17,947 nucleotides of DNA from Actinomycetes bacterium (GTDB taxonomy: Bacteria > Actinomycetota > Actinomycetes > Mycobacteriales > Mycobacteriaceae): positions 1 through 17,947 of the forward strand of contig JAEWGK010000263.1 in the NCBI GenBank assembly GCA_023388385.1, in the 5' to 3' direction. This document shows positions 1-6,506 of the stretch, piece by piece. Position 1 is the first letter of the stretch, and every line of letters begins with the position of its first letter. Position numbers and translations under genes: made by a program. The notes beneath the pieces are model-generated. The model was not told the DNA's origin. It made no database searches and worked only from the letters and a program-made list of their open reading frames with translations.

Positions 1-917
1 GGGCGCATGGCCAGCTCGTTGACGGCGATGTCCGGCCGGCCGGCCTCGTCGCGGGTTTCGAACAGCTCGACGGCCAGGACGCCGGTGACGCCGAGCTCCT
101 CCGCGATGCGGGTGGACAGCTCGCGGCAGCGGGCCTCCAGGGCGGCGTCAAGGCCCGGCGCGGGGCACACGGCCTCCCAGCAGATGCCGTCACGCTGGAC
201 GGACTCGACGACCGGCCAGGCCGCGACCCCGCCCGACGGGGTGCGGGCGCACATGGCGGACAGCTCTCGGGCCATATCGACCTTCTTCTCGGCCATGAGC
301 GGGACGCCATCGTCGAGGAGCCTCCGCACCAGCGGCTCTAGCTCGTCGGCGGTCGGGAACCACACTCCGTGGCCGTCGTAGCCGCCGCGGCGGGCCTTCA
401 GGCACACGGCCCCGTCGACGGCCTCGCCGAACGCGACGGCGTCCTCGACCGATTCGATGGCGGCGAACGGGGGCACGGGCGCGCCCATCTCGCGCAGACG
501 CTTGCGCATGACCAGCTTGTCCTGGGCGTGGACCAGGGCGTCGGGGCCCGGCTGGACGGAGACGCCGTCGGCCTCGAGGGCGCGGAGGTGCTCCGTCGGC
601 ACGTGCTCGTGATCGAAGGTCATGGCGTCGACGGGTCGCACGGCACCGCCGGCGCGCACCCGGGCGACGCGGCGAAGGTCCTCCAGGTCGGAGTAGTCGC
701 CGATTTCGACGTCACGGCAGATCTGCGCGGCCGACGCATCCTCGGCGCCGGCGAGCAGGCGCACCGACAGCCCCAGCTCGATGGCGGCGGTCTGCATCAT
801 GCGGGCAAGTTGGCCGTCGCCGACGACGGCGACGACGGGCATGCCCGGGGCGTGCGCGGGGTTGGCCGGCACCGGGGCGGCGGGGGTCTCAGCGGGGGTC
901 GGGGTGGCATCGGTCAC
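1..917 (-). CDS. purK: PurK, N5-carboxyaminoimidazole ribonucleotide synthase (3' end cut by window)
   Basis: ATP-grasp enzyme of purine synthesis in the cytoplasm. It uses ATP and bicarbonate to turn aminoimidazole ribonucleotide into N5-CAIR, which PurE then rearranges. About 305 codons are visible. After a short Thr/Pro/Ala-rich lead comes MPVVAVVGDGQLARMM, the PurK nucleotide-fold start (usually GGGQLARM). Then come TFDHEHVP, the AQDKLVMRKRL segment, the ATP-grasp stretch KARRGGYDGHGVWF and, at the window edge, VNELAMRP, which in the family is normally followed by HNSGH. The GTG at 917 is chosen because a TAGGCT box lies 7 bases before it and no Shine-Dalgarno is visible; an internal ATG at 842 would give a start nearer the usual family one. 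A transposase remnant ends 10 bases upstream. The C-terminus lies outside the window. Confidence 0.93.
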   Translation of the reverse strand, partial: MTDATPTPAETPAAPVPANPAHAPGMPVVAVVGDGQLARMMQTAAIELGLSVRLLAGAEDASAAQICRDVEIGDYSDLEDLRRVARVRAGGAVRPVDAMTFDHEHVPTEHLRALEADGVSVQPGPDALVHAQDKLVMRKRLREMGAPVPPFAAIESVEDAVAFGEAVDGAVCLKARRGGYDGHGVWFPTADELEPLVRRLLDDGVPLMAEKKVDMARELSAMCARTPSGGVAAWPVVESVQRDGICWEAVCPAPGLDAALEARCRELSTRIAEELGVTGVLAVELFETRDEAGRPDIAVNELAMR

Positions 918-924
918 GCCGTCC

Positions 925-930
925 AGCCTA
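925..930 (-). promoter_or_regulatory. Putative -10 box of purK at the IS remnant junction
   Basis: TAGGCT, read on the minus strand, lies 7 bases before the GTG start of purK, the spacing expected for a leaderless transcript. Its first three bases are also the TAG stop of the transposase remnant. I see no convincing -35 at 16-18 bases upstream. The call is an inference from spacing and from similar boxes before other genes in the window. Confidence 0.4.
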
Positions 931-1208
931 GCTGTTGCGCCCCGTGACGTTGCGAACGCGGGATGCCGGGGTCTGACCACCGAGGCCGGTGTGGGGCCGG
1001 TGCGGGGTCTGTGGACATTGCCGCAGGGCAGCCAGGCGACGTAGGCCACGGTTCCCTCCGCCTCACCTGCGTAGGTGGTCGAGCAGGCCCACTCCGCGGC
1101 AAGCGTGCGGTGGAATCGCTCGACCGTGCCGTTGCTCTGGGGCGGTAGAGCCTGGTCCGCTCGTGTGTGACGGTGCCACCGAAGACATCGGCGATGACGG
1201 CGACGGCT
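928..1208 (-). pseudogene. IS481-type transposase, C-terminal remnant with frameshifts
   Basis: Read on the minus strand this is the last part of a DDE-type integrase/transposase. The pieces are THERTRLYR, then in another frame PQSNGTVERFHRTLAAEW, then after a further shift HTGLGGQTPASRVRNVTG followed by a TAG stop. IS481-family enzymes of actinobacteria have KRTRPYRPQTNGKVERFHRTLADEW in the same order and end with a GG(Q)PPASR.xNL-type tail; the glutamate of VERF is the third catalytic acidic residue. At least two frame changes (near 1150 and near 1010) and loss of the N-terminal two thirds, with both earlier catalytic aspartates, show it is dead. The 5' boundary near 1208 is approximate; upstream in the same frame a stop appears. 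I see no terminal inverted repeat or target duplication. It marks past insertion beside the bacteriocin cassette. Confidence 0.8.
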
Positions 1209-1223
1209 CAACGTCGACGCTGC

Positions 1224-1254
1224 TGCGGGGGGGGGAGACACCCCCGCCCCCGCA
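1224..1254. repeat. G9 tract and GC hairpin between IS remnant and bacteriocin promoter
   Basis: A run of nine G (1227-1235) is followed by AGACA and a C-rich arm. TGCGGGGG at 1224-1231 can pair with CCCCCGCA at 1247-1254, with further G:C pairs inside and one unpaired G at 1246. It may be a factor-independent terminator that insulates the bacteriocin promoter, although no T tract follows on either strand. The homopolymer could also be prone to length change. Confidence 0.45.
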
Positions 1255-1262
1255 TTGCAACC

Positions 1263-1291
1263 TTGACACACCTTTTGTTTTTGCCTACAAC
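1263..1291 (+). promoter_or_regulatory. Promoter of the bacteriocin operon (TTGACA-17-TACAAC)
   Basis: TTGACA at 1263-1268 matches the housekeeping -35 consensus exactly. After a 17-base AT-rich spacer comes TACAAC (1286-1291), close to the corynebacterial TANAAT -10. It lies in the most AT-rich patch of this region. A start near 1297-1300 would give a leader of about 40 bases. This is the best sigma-A-type promoter in the window. Confidence 0.75.
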
Positions 1292-1299
1292 GCTTATCA

Positions 1300-1314
1300 G
1301 GGGCACGCAGCCCC
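1300..1314 (+). promoter_or_regulatory. Small stem-loop at the expected 5' end of the bacteriocin mRNA
   Basis: GGGGC at 1300-1304 and GCCCC at 1310-1314 form a perfect 5-bp stem with an ACGCA loop. It would sit at or within a few bases of the transcript start, where such hairpins can slow mRNA decay. Function is inferred from position only. Confidence 0.4.
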
Positions 1315-1328
1315 GGACAACCGAAGGG

Positions 1329-1334
1329 AAGGAG
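1329..1334 (+). promoter_or_regulatory. Shine-Dalgarno of the bacteriocin gene
   Basis: AAGGAG, 5 bases before the ATG at 1340, is one of the few strong ribosome binding sites in the window. It fixes the start of the 93-residue precursor and excludes the longer in-frame reading that begins at 989. Confidence 0.85.
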
Positions 1335-1339
1335 TCATC

Positions 1340-1621
1340 ATGCGCAAGCATCTCGCCTCGGCGGCACTCGCCGCCACAATGCTCTTCGCCTCGGCAGGCG
1401 CCGCAGGAGCAACCATGATCAGCATCGACGGAGGCACCTGGGACTACGGCGTAGGAGGCAAGACCGTCTGGTCGCACTATTTCCATCAGGGCCGGAGGCA
1501 CGGCAGTACCGCTATAGGCAAAATCCGCGTCGACAGCGGCTGCGTCAACAAGGGGCTCTGGTCCCGAGCCACGGCACCGAAGAAGCTCACGGGTAACAGG
1601 TCCTACTACCGCCACTGCTAA
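1340..1621 (+). CDS. Lactococcin 972-family bacteriocin precursor
   Basis: A 93-residue secreted peptide. Residues 1-24 are a Sec signal: MRKH, then a hydrophobic Ala/Leu-rich core, then AGA as a likely cleavage site. This leaves a mature part of about 69 residues, close to the 66 of lactococcin 972. The mature part carries the family pattern: GGTWDYGV (31-38), VWSHYFH (43-49), RRHGSTA (52-58), LWSRATAPK (73-81) and a GNRSYY tail (85-90). Lactococcin 972 binds lipid II and blocks septum formation, so a target among related Gram-positive bacteria is plausible. Unlike lactococcin 972, it has two cysteines, Cys68 and the C-terminal Cys93. It has its own promoter and a strong Shine-Dalgarno. The membrane protein and ABC ATPase downstream are the usual partners of this family, which supports the call. 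Activity is not shown by sequence. Confidence 0.88.
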   Translation: MRKHLASAALAATMLFASAGAAGATMISIDGGTWDYGVGGKTVWSHYFHQGRRHGSTAIGKIRVDSGCVNKGLWSRATAPKKLTGNRSYYRHC

Positions 1622-1654
1622 CCCAGGATAGAAAGGCACAGGAACCACCGGCGA

Positions 1655-1681
1655 TGCCGGAGCCCCACGACGGCTCCGGCA
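1655..1681 (+). terminator. Intercistronic hairpin after the bacteriocin gene
   Basis: TGCCGGAGCC (1655-1664) and GGCTCCGGCA (1672-1681) form a perfect 10-bp stem with the 7-base loop CCACGAC. There is no T tract, so it is more likely an attenuator or mRNA stabiliser than a full terminator. It would let more bacteriocin than transporter be made. It ends 7 bases before the ATG at 1689 and occupies the place of the downstream ribosome binding site. Confidence 0.65.
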
Positions 1682-1688
1682 CCCACTC

Positions 1689-3743
1689 ATGCACATGAAG
1701 AAGATTCCCAACCTCCTGGTCGTCTCCGGCCTGCTCGCACTGATCATGGCGCTGGCCCTCGGCGCCGCCTATTCGGCGGCGACGACGCAGGCCGGGCTCA
1801 CGGCAGGTACGACAGCCTATCTCGTCGACGGCGCAGAACGCCCCATCGACGAGTCTGCCTTTCGCACCGCCCTCGCCGACTTCGCCCGCGAGCACGACAC
1901 CACGATTACCCTGGAAGCCACCTCTGCCGATGCCTCGCCGACCGAGACGTGGTTCTTCATCGCGGAGCGCACCTCCCCCGGAGGGGTACGGGACTGGCTC
2001 TCCCATCCTCCCCGCCCTTTCTTGCCCGGCTACACCATCACGACCCGCCCCCATTCCGAGTTGACCGACATCCGCGGCGGCCGGGGGATGTATTGGCTCG
2101 ACCCGGCCGACGGCGACGGCGACGCCGCCCTGGCCGCTTTCCGCGGGTTCCTCGACGTCCACGGCCTCACCGGCCAGCCGCTCGAGAACAGATCGCTGGA
2201 AATGCATCTGTCCGAACCGGCCACCATCGTCCTGGTCGCGACCATGCTGCTGTGTCTGGTCCTCGGCACTCTGCACGCGGTGCTGCGCGCCCGCGAGCAC
2301 GGCATCCGCCGCCTGCAGGGTCAAACCACACCCACCATCGCGATGTCCGCCCACCGCGCCGCGCTGCGCCGGCTGGTGCCCGGATGGCTCCTCGTGACAG
2401 CAGTGGCCGCCGTCGGCCTGTACGCGTTCAACCGTTTCCACGGCCTGGCCGGATTCCTCGCCTACTCCACCGCCATCGGCGCGACGTTACTGATGGTGAC
2501 CAGCGCGGGCTTCCTCGCCGGTCTGGCCGTCACCGCCACCAGTCCCCTGCTCGGCGCCATCAAGGGGCAGCTGCCCCTGGCGGGCCTCACCGCCGGAGTC
2601 TGGGCCGTACGCCTGGCGGCCCTGCTTCTCTTGCTGACCATGACCGCCAACGCCATCGGCGACCTGGCCGCCCACCGGCGCCTGAACGCCGACGCGCAGG
2701 CCTGGTCCTCCCATGACCGTCCCGTCGCCGCATTCATCGCGGGTTCCTCCGGCGACGACATGTCGGCGCTGGCACCACCACTGCGCGAAATGGACCGACG
2801 GGGCCAGATCCTTATGGCCACCTCCGAATGGCACGCGGTCATAGACGCCCCCGCGGACATGCCGCCGGTGCTGCTGATGAACACCACCGCCGCGCTCGAT
2901 TCCGGGGCACTGACCCCCGATGAAGCTGCGGCGCAGGGCGATACCGCCCTGCTGGTCATCCCCGCCGGCACCTCGCCCGAGGCCGTCGCCTCCGTCCGTG
3001 ATCAGCTGCATGCCGAATTCGACTACGCCCGCGACACAGGCGCTGCCGTCCCCGACATCGCCGACATCACCGTCCCCCGCGGGCGCAGCGTCTTCACCTA
3101 CGCCACAGGCTTCGGCTTCCAGCCGCCACCGGCCACGGTCGCCGACCCCATCGTCGCCGTCCTGCCGCCCGGACTGGCCGGCATTGCCGATTACAACCTA
3201 ACCTCGGCGCTGTCGCAGGCAACCGTCCTACTGCACGACCGCGCCGCCTACGACGCCCTCGCCTCCACCGACGCCGGACGTGCGATGCTCGCGGGCTCCG
3301 AACGCGCCGTCGATCGCTGGACGCAATCCCGCAGAAGCGCCGCCGACAGCGCCCTGCAGAACCTCGGCGGCGCCCTCATCGCCCTCGTGCTGGCAACCGC
3401 GGCAGTGGCCTCCACCGCCCTGACCCACCACCTGCGCCACGCTCGCGCCCTCCACGTTCACGCGCTCATGGGCCACCACCCCCTCGCCGGCCGGGGCGGG
3501 CTCGTCGCCGCCGAGGTGGTCTTCGCCGCCATCGTCGCAGCATGGCTGGGCCACCGCCAGCACGCCTACCTCACCCAACTCGCCGCCGGCACCTCCCGGG
3601 CCCGGGAATTGACCGAGACCGTCGCGGTCTCACCGCCCCTCGTCGTCACTGCCCTCGCCTTCGTCGCCTTCTGGGCGCTCATCACCACCGCCGTCGCCGT
3701 CGCCTTCGACGAGGCCAACCTCAAGGAGAACTCCCCGGCATGA
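1689..3743 (+). CDS. Bacteriocin-associated integral membrane protein (DUF1430-type, putative immunity/export)
   Basis: A 684-residue polytopic membrane protein of the kind always found between a lactococcin 972-type bacteriocin and its ABC ATPase. It is taken to be the permease that, with the ATPase, gives immunity or export; the exact role is not settled. I see about eight hydrophobic segments: one near residues 8-30, then a roughly 150-residue outside domain, four between about 177 and 330, a second large outside domain to about 555, and three near the C-terminus, of which the last contains PPLVVTALAFVAFWALITT. The two outside domains flanked by helices recall FtsX/MacB-like permeases. ATG 1689 is chosen; ATG 1695 (MKKIPNLL) is equally possible and neither has a visible Shine-Dalgarno. 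The end overlaps the ATPase start (ATGA). Confidence 0.82.
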   Translation: MHMKKIPNLLVVSGLLALIMALALGAAYSAATTQAGLTAGTTAYLVDGAERPIDESAFRTALADFAREHDTTITLEATSADASPTETWFFIAERTSPGGVRDWLSHPPRPFLPGYTITTRPHSELTDIRGGRGMYWLDPADGDGDAALAAFRGFLDVHGLTGQPLENRSLEMHLSEPATIVLVATMLLCLVLGTLHAVLRAREHGIRRLQGQTTPTIAMSAHRAALRRLVPGWLLVTAVAAVGLYAFNRFHGLAGFLAYSTAIGATLLMVTSAGFLAGLAVTATSPLLGAIKGQLPLAGLTAGVWAVRLAALLLLLTMTANAIGDLAAHRRLNADAQAWSSHDRPVAAFIAGSSGDDMSALAPPLREMDRRGQILMATSEWHAVIDAPADMPPVLLMNTTAALDSGALTPDEAAAQGDTALLVIPAGTSPEAVASVRDQLHAEFDYARDTGAAVPDIADITVPRGRSVFTYATGFGFQPPPATVADPIVAVLPPGLAGIADYNLTSALSQATVLLHDRAAYDALASTDAGRAMLAGSERAVDRWTQSRRSAADSALQNLGGALIALVLATAAVASTALTHHLRHARALHVHALMGHHPLAGRGGLVAAEVVFAAIVAAWLGHRQHAYLTQLAAGTSRARELTETVAVSPPLVVTALAFVAFWALITTAVAVAFDEANLKENSPA

Positions 3744-4420
3744 CCACCATCACCCTCGACGCAGTCAGCAAGCAGTACGGCACCAAGCGGCTGTTCGCCG
3801 ATGTCCATCACAGGTTCACCCCCGGCACGATCACGGCGTTGACGGGTCCGTCGGGAAGCGGAAAATCGACGCTGCTCAACTGCATCGGCACCCTGGCCGC
3901 CCCCGACGCCGGCACCATCACCGCCATCCCCGACGGCCGCGACCCGATCAGCGTCACCGCGCTGCGCCGCGGCGGCCGCCGCCGCTTCCGCCGCGACATC
4001 GTCGGCTACCTCTTCCAGGACTACGCCCTCGTCCCCGACCGCACCGTCGCCGACAACATCGCCTTCGCCCTGCCCTCCGCTGGCCCCCGCGGCCTGCTGC
4101 CCGGCACCCGCGCGGCGCGGCGCACCACCATCGCGGAGGCCCTCGGCCAGGTCGGGCTGGCCGGCTACGCGGCCCGCCCGGTCCACGAGCTCTCCGGCGG
4201 CGAGCAGCAGCGCGTCGCCCTGGCGCGCATCCTGGTCAAGCGGCCCAGCCTCGTGCTGGCGGATGAACCGACCGGAGCGCTCGACCAGGACAACGCCGAC
4301 ATGGTGCTGCGCCATCTGCGCACCATCGCCGACGACGGCGCCACCGTCATCATCGCCACCCACGACCCCCGCGTCGTCGACGCCGCCGACGAGCACCTGG
4401 ATCTGGCGACCATGCGGTGA
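3740..4420 (+). CDS. ABC transporter ATPase of the lactococcin 972-type cassette
   Basis: A 226-residue ATP-binding subunit without membrane segments, expected to drive the 684-residue permease encoded just upstream. All motifs are present: Walker [10 protein letters not shown] (36-44), Q-loop in [14 protein letters not shown], signature [14 protein letters not shown], Walker B with [12 protein letters not shown], and H-loop IIATHDPRV. The protein resembles the LolD/MacB-type group, to which the bacteriocin-associated ATPases belong. The ATG at 3740 overlaps the upstream stop by the ATGA arrangement, and AAGGAG at 3723-3728 lies 11 bases before it, so the two genes are translationally coupled. 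It appears intact. The Arg/Gly-rich stretch [11 protein letters not shown] (about 77-87) before the Q-loop is unusually basic. Confidence 0.92.
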   Translation: MTTITLDAVSKQYGTKRLFADVHHRFTPGTITALTGPSGSGKSTLLNCIGTLAAPDAGTITAIPDGRDPISVTALRRGGRRRFRRDIVGYLFQDYALVPDRTVADNIAFALPSAGPRGLLPGTRAARRTTIAEALGQVGLAGYAARPVHELSGGEQQRVALARILVKRPSLVLADEPTGALDQDNADMVLRHLRTIADDGATVIIATHDPRVVDAADEHLDLATMR

Positions 4421-4449
4421 CCCGCCGTCTCCCGGCACGCGCCGGCGGG
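4421..4449 (+). terminator. Candidate terminator after the bacteriocin operon
   Basis: CCCGCCG (4421-4427) directly after the ATPase stop pairs with CGGCGGG (4443-4449); an alternative inner stem is CCGGC/GCCGG around ACGC. There is no T tract, as is common for hairpins in this GC-rich window. The gene downstream has its own -10 box, which fits a transcription break here. Confidence 0.4.
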
Positions 4450-4458
4450 CCCGGCCGG

Positions 4459-4464
4459 TATCAT
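4459..4464 (+). promoter_or_regulatory. Putative -10 box of the DUF1846 gene
   Basis: TATCAT lies 8 bases before the ATG at 4473, in the leaderless spacing seen elsewhere in the window. No clear -35 is visible in the GC-rich hairpin region upstream. Confidence 0.45.
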
Positions 4465-4472
4465 CGGCGACC

Positions 4473-6005
4473 ATGGCCGACGCTGCGCAGACAACGCCCC
4501 CGCCTTCGACGCCGTCGCGGGCCATCGGCTTCGACCGGGAGGCGTACATCACCCTCCAGTCGGAGCACATCCGCCACCGGCGCGAATCCCTCGGCGGACG
4601 GCTGTACCTGGAGATGGGCGGCAAGCTCTTCGACGATCTCCACGCCTCCCGCGTCCTGCCGGGCTTCACCCCGGACAACAAGATCGCCATGCTGGAGCGC
4701 ATCCGCGACGAGATGGAGATACTGGTCTGCATCAACGCCCGCGACCTGCGACGCAAGAAGGTCCGCGCCGACCTGGGCATCCCGTACGAGGAGGACCTGC
4801 TGCGCCTGGTCGACGTGTTCCGGGAACGCGGATTCCTGGTGGAGCACGTGGTGCTCACGCAGTACGAGGAGTCGAACGAGGAGGCGGTGGCGTTCCGCGA
4901 CCGGCTCACCCGCCTGGGCCTGACGGTCTCCCGGCATTACCGGATCCCGGGCTACCCGGCGAACGCCGACCTCATCATCGGCCCCGACGGCTTCGGCCGC
5001 AACGAGTACGCGGAGACCACGCGCGACGTCATCGTCGTCACCGCCCCCGGCCCCGGCTCCGGCAAGCTGGCCACCTGCCTGTCGCAGATCTACCACGAGC
5101 ACGTCCGCGGCACGGCAGCCGGCTACGCGAAGTTCGAGACGTTCCCGGTGTGGAACCTGCCGCTCGATCACCCCGTCAACATGGCGTACGAGGCGGCGAC
5201 GGCGGACCTCGACGACGTCAACATGATCGATCCGTTCCATCTGCGCGCCCACGGCGCGGAGGCCGTGAACTACAACCGCGACGTCGAGGTGTTCCCCCTG
5301 CTCAAGCGATTGCTGGAGCGCATCTCCGGAGCGTCGCCGTACGAGTCGCCGACCGACATGGGCGTGAACATGGCCGGCCGCGCCATCGTCGACGACGCCG
5401 TGTGCCGCCGCGCCGCGGAGCAGGAGATCCTCCGCCGCCTGTTCAAGGCGCTGGTCGACGAGGCGCGCACGTGCGCGGAGCCGGTCGTCTCCAAGCGCAT
5501 CGAAATCATCATGGGCAAGCTGGGCCTGAGCCCTGCCGATCGCCCCGTCGTCTCCCCCGCACTGGAGATGGAGAAGGCCACCGGGGCGCCGGCGGCCGCG
5601 ATGGAGCTGGCCGACGGCACCATCATCGCGGGCAAGACCTCGCCGCTGCTCGGCTGCTCCGCGGCGATGCTGCTCAACGCGCTCAAGCACCTGGCCGGCA
5701 TCGACCCGGAGGTGAAGCTGCTGGCGCCGGGGTCCATCCGGCCGATCCAGACGCTGAAGACCGAGCACCTGGGCAGCCGGAACCCGCGCCTGCACACCGA
5801 CGAGGTCCTCATCGCGCTGAGCGTCTCCGCGGACACGGACCCGAACGCCCGGCGCGCACTCGACGAGCTGTCGACGCTGCGGGGCTGCGACGCCCACACG
5901 ACGACGATCCTCGGCTCGGTCGACGAGGGCATCTTCCGCAACCTCGGCATGCTGGTCACCTCCGAACCGAGGTTCCAGCGCCGCTCCCTCTACCGCAAGC
6001 GCTGA
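4473..6005 (+). CDS. DUF1846/UPF0371 family protein
   Basis: A 510-residue cytoplasmic protein, the usual family length. Family features include [15 protein letters not shown] (about 19-33), [26 protein letters not shown] and [14 protein letters not shown], and near residue 190 the P-loop-like GPGSGK (193-198) with a following Leu-Ala-Thr. The family is widely conserved in Firmicutes and Actinobacteria and has structural-genomics models, but I know no established reaction. The P-loop suggests nucleotide binding. The start at 4473 is chosen because TATCAT lies 8 bases before it; the reading frame stays open upstream through the ATPase gene, which is a shadow. It sits between the bacteriocin cassette and the convergent PH/birA genes and may be a bystander or part of the inserted segment. 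Confidence 0.88.
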   Translation: MADAAQTTPPPSTPSRAIGFDREAYITLQSEHIRHRRESLGGRLYLEMGGKLFDDLHASRVLPGFTPDNKIAMLERIRDEMEILVCINARDLRRKKVRADLGIPYEEDLLRLVDVFRERGFLVEHVVLTQYEESNEEAVAFRDRLTRLGLTVSRHYRIPGYPANADLIIGPDGFGRNEYAETTRDVIVVTAPGPGSGKLATCLSQIYHEHVRGTAAGYAKFETFPVWNLPLDHPVNMAYEAATADLDDVNMIDPFHLRAHGAEAVNYNRDVEVFPLLKRLLERISGASPYESPTDMGVNMAGRAIVDDAVCRRAAEQEILRRLFKALVDEARTCAEPVVSKRIEIIMGKLGLSPADRPVVSPALEMEKATGAPAAAMELADGTIIAGKTSPLLGCSAAMLLNALKHLAGIDPEVKLLAPGSIRPIQTLKTEHLGSRNPRLHTDEVLIALSVSADTDPNARRALDELSTLRGCDAHTTTILGSVDEGIFRNLGMLVTSEPRFQRRSLYRKR

Positions 6006-6030
6006 CCGGTTCCCTGGCGGAGGGACGGGG

Positions 6031-6060
6031 GCGCGCCGGCGCGGTCAGTGCGCGCCGGCG
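6031..6060. repeat. Direct repeat of a GC palindrome at a convergent gene end
   Basis: GCGCGCCGGCG occurs at 6031-6041 and again at 6050-6060. The first copy lies in the perfect 12-base palindrome CGCGCCGGCGCG (6032-6043). The two copies flank the stop codon of the PH-like gene (6045-6047), between convergent genes, so they may help end transcription from both sides. Chance similarity in GC-rich DNA is possible. Confidence 0.35.
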
Positions 6061-6506
6061 AGCGCGCGGACGACGCGGCGGGAACCCGGCACACCCTCGA
6101 TGACCAGGGGCTCGCGCCAGTACCGCGTGCTGACGGCCAGCATGGACCCGCGCCGGTCGACGGCCCGGATGGAGCGCAGGTCGATGGAGGTGATCTCCGG
6201 GCGCACGATGCCGCGGCGCAGCAGCAGCCGGCGGTCGGTCACCACCAGGCGCCGGCCCAGCCAGTCCAGCACCGGGCCACCGACGCGCCACGCCAGCAGA
6301 ACCGGCCACGCGAGCATGAGCGTCGCGCGCATGCCCGCCAAGTCGCCGTCGCCGATGTAGGGGCCGTCGATGAAGCCGATGAGCAGCCAGATGACGCCGG
6401 TGACGACGACGAGGTCCACCAGCGGGCGCACCAGGCGGGAGAACACGGGGTTGACGTCCAGGAGAGCCACCTCGCCCGGCTCCATCTCGTCGTACGGGAA
6501 GGCCAT
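6045..6506 (-). CDS. Membrane PH-domain-like protein (bPH2/DUF304 type)
   Basis: A 153-residue protein with two hydrophobic segments (about 25-46 and 58-78), followed by a cytoplasmic domain that starts LGRRLVVTDRRLLLRRGIVRPEITSIDL, the beta-strand pattern of bacterial PH-like domains. Such proteins are small membrane proteins of unknown biochemical role. The ATG at 6506 follows the birA stop with no base between them (TAG then ATG), so the two are almost certainly co-transcribed and translationally coupled. In C. glutamicum I recall a similar membrane protein between birA and purK; here purK is more than 5 kb away. It appears intact. Confidence 0.8.
   Translation of the reverse strand: MAFPYDEMEPGEVALLDVNPVFSRLVRPLVDLVVVTGVIWLLIGFIDGPYIGDGDLAGMRATLMLAWPVLLAWRVGGPVLDWLGRRLVVTDRRLLLRRGIVRPEITSIDLRSIRAVDRRGSMLAVSTRYWREPLVIEGVPGSRRVVRALAGAH

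Noticed and set aside
989..1621. Longer 210-residue reading of the bacteriocin gene from 989
   Set aside because: It runs through the antisense transposase remnant, the G9 tract and the promoter. AAGGAG and a signal peptide place the start at 1340.
4263..4472. Upstream extension of the DUF1846 frame into the ATPase gene
   Set aside because: It overlaps the conserved end of the ATPase, and family length and the TATCAT box favour 4473.
3566..4909. 447-codon minus-strand frame across the ABC ATPase and DUF1846 genes
   Set aside because: It crosses two well supported genes and has a low-complexity Gly/Val/Asp product.
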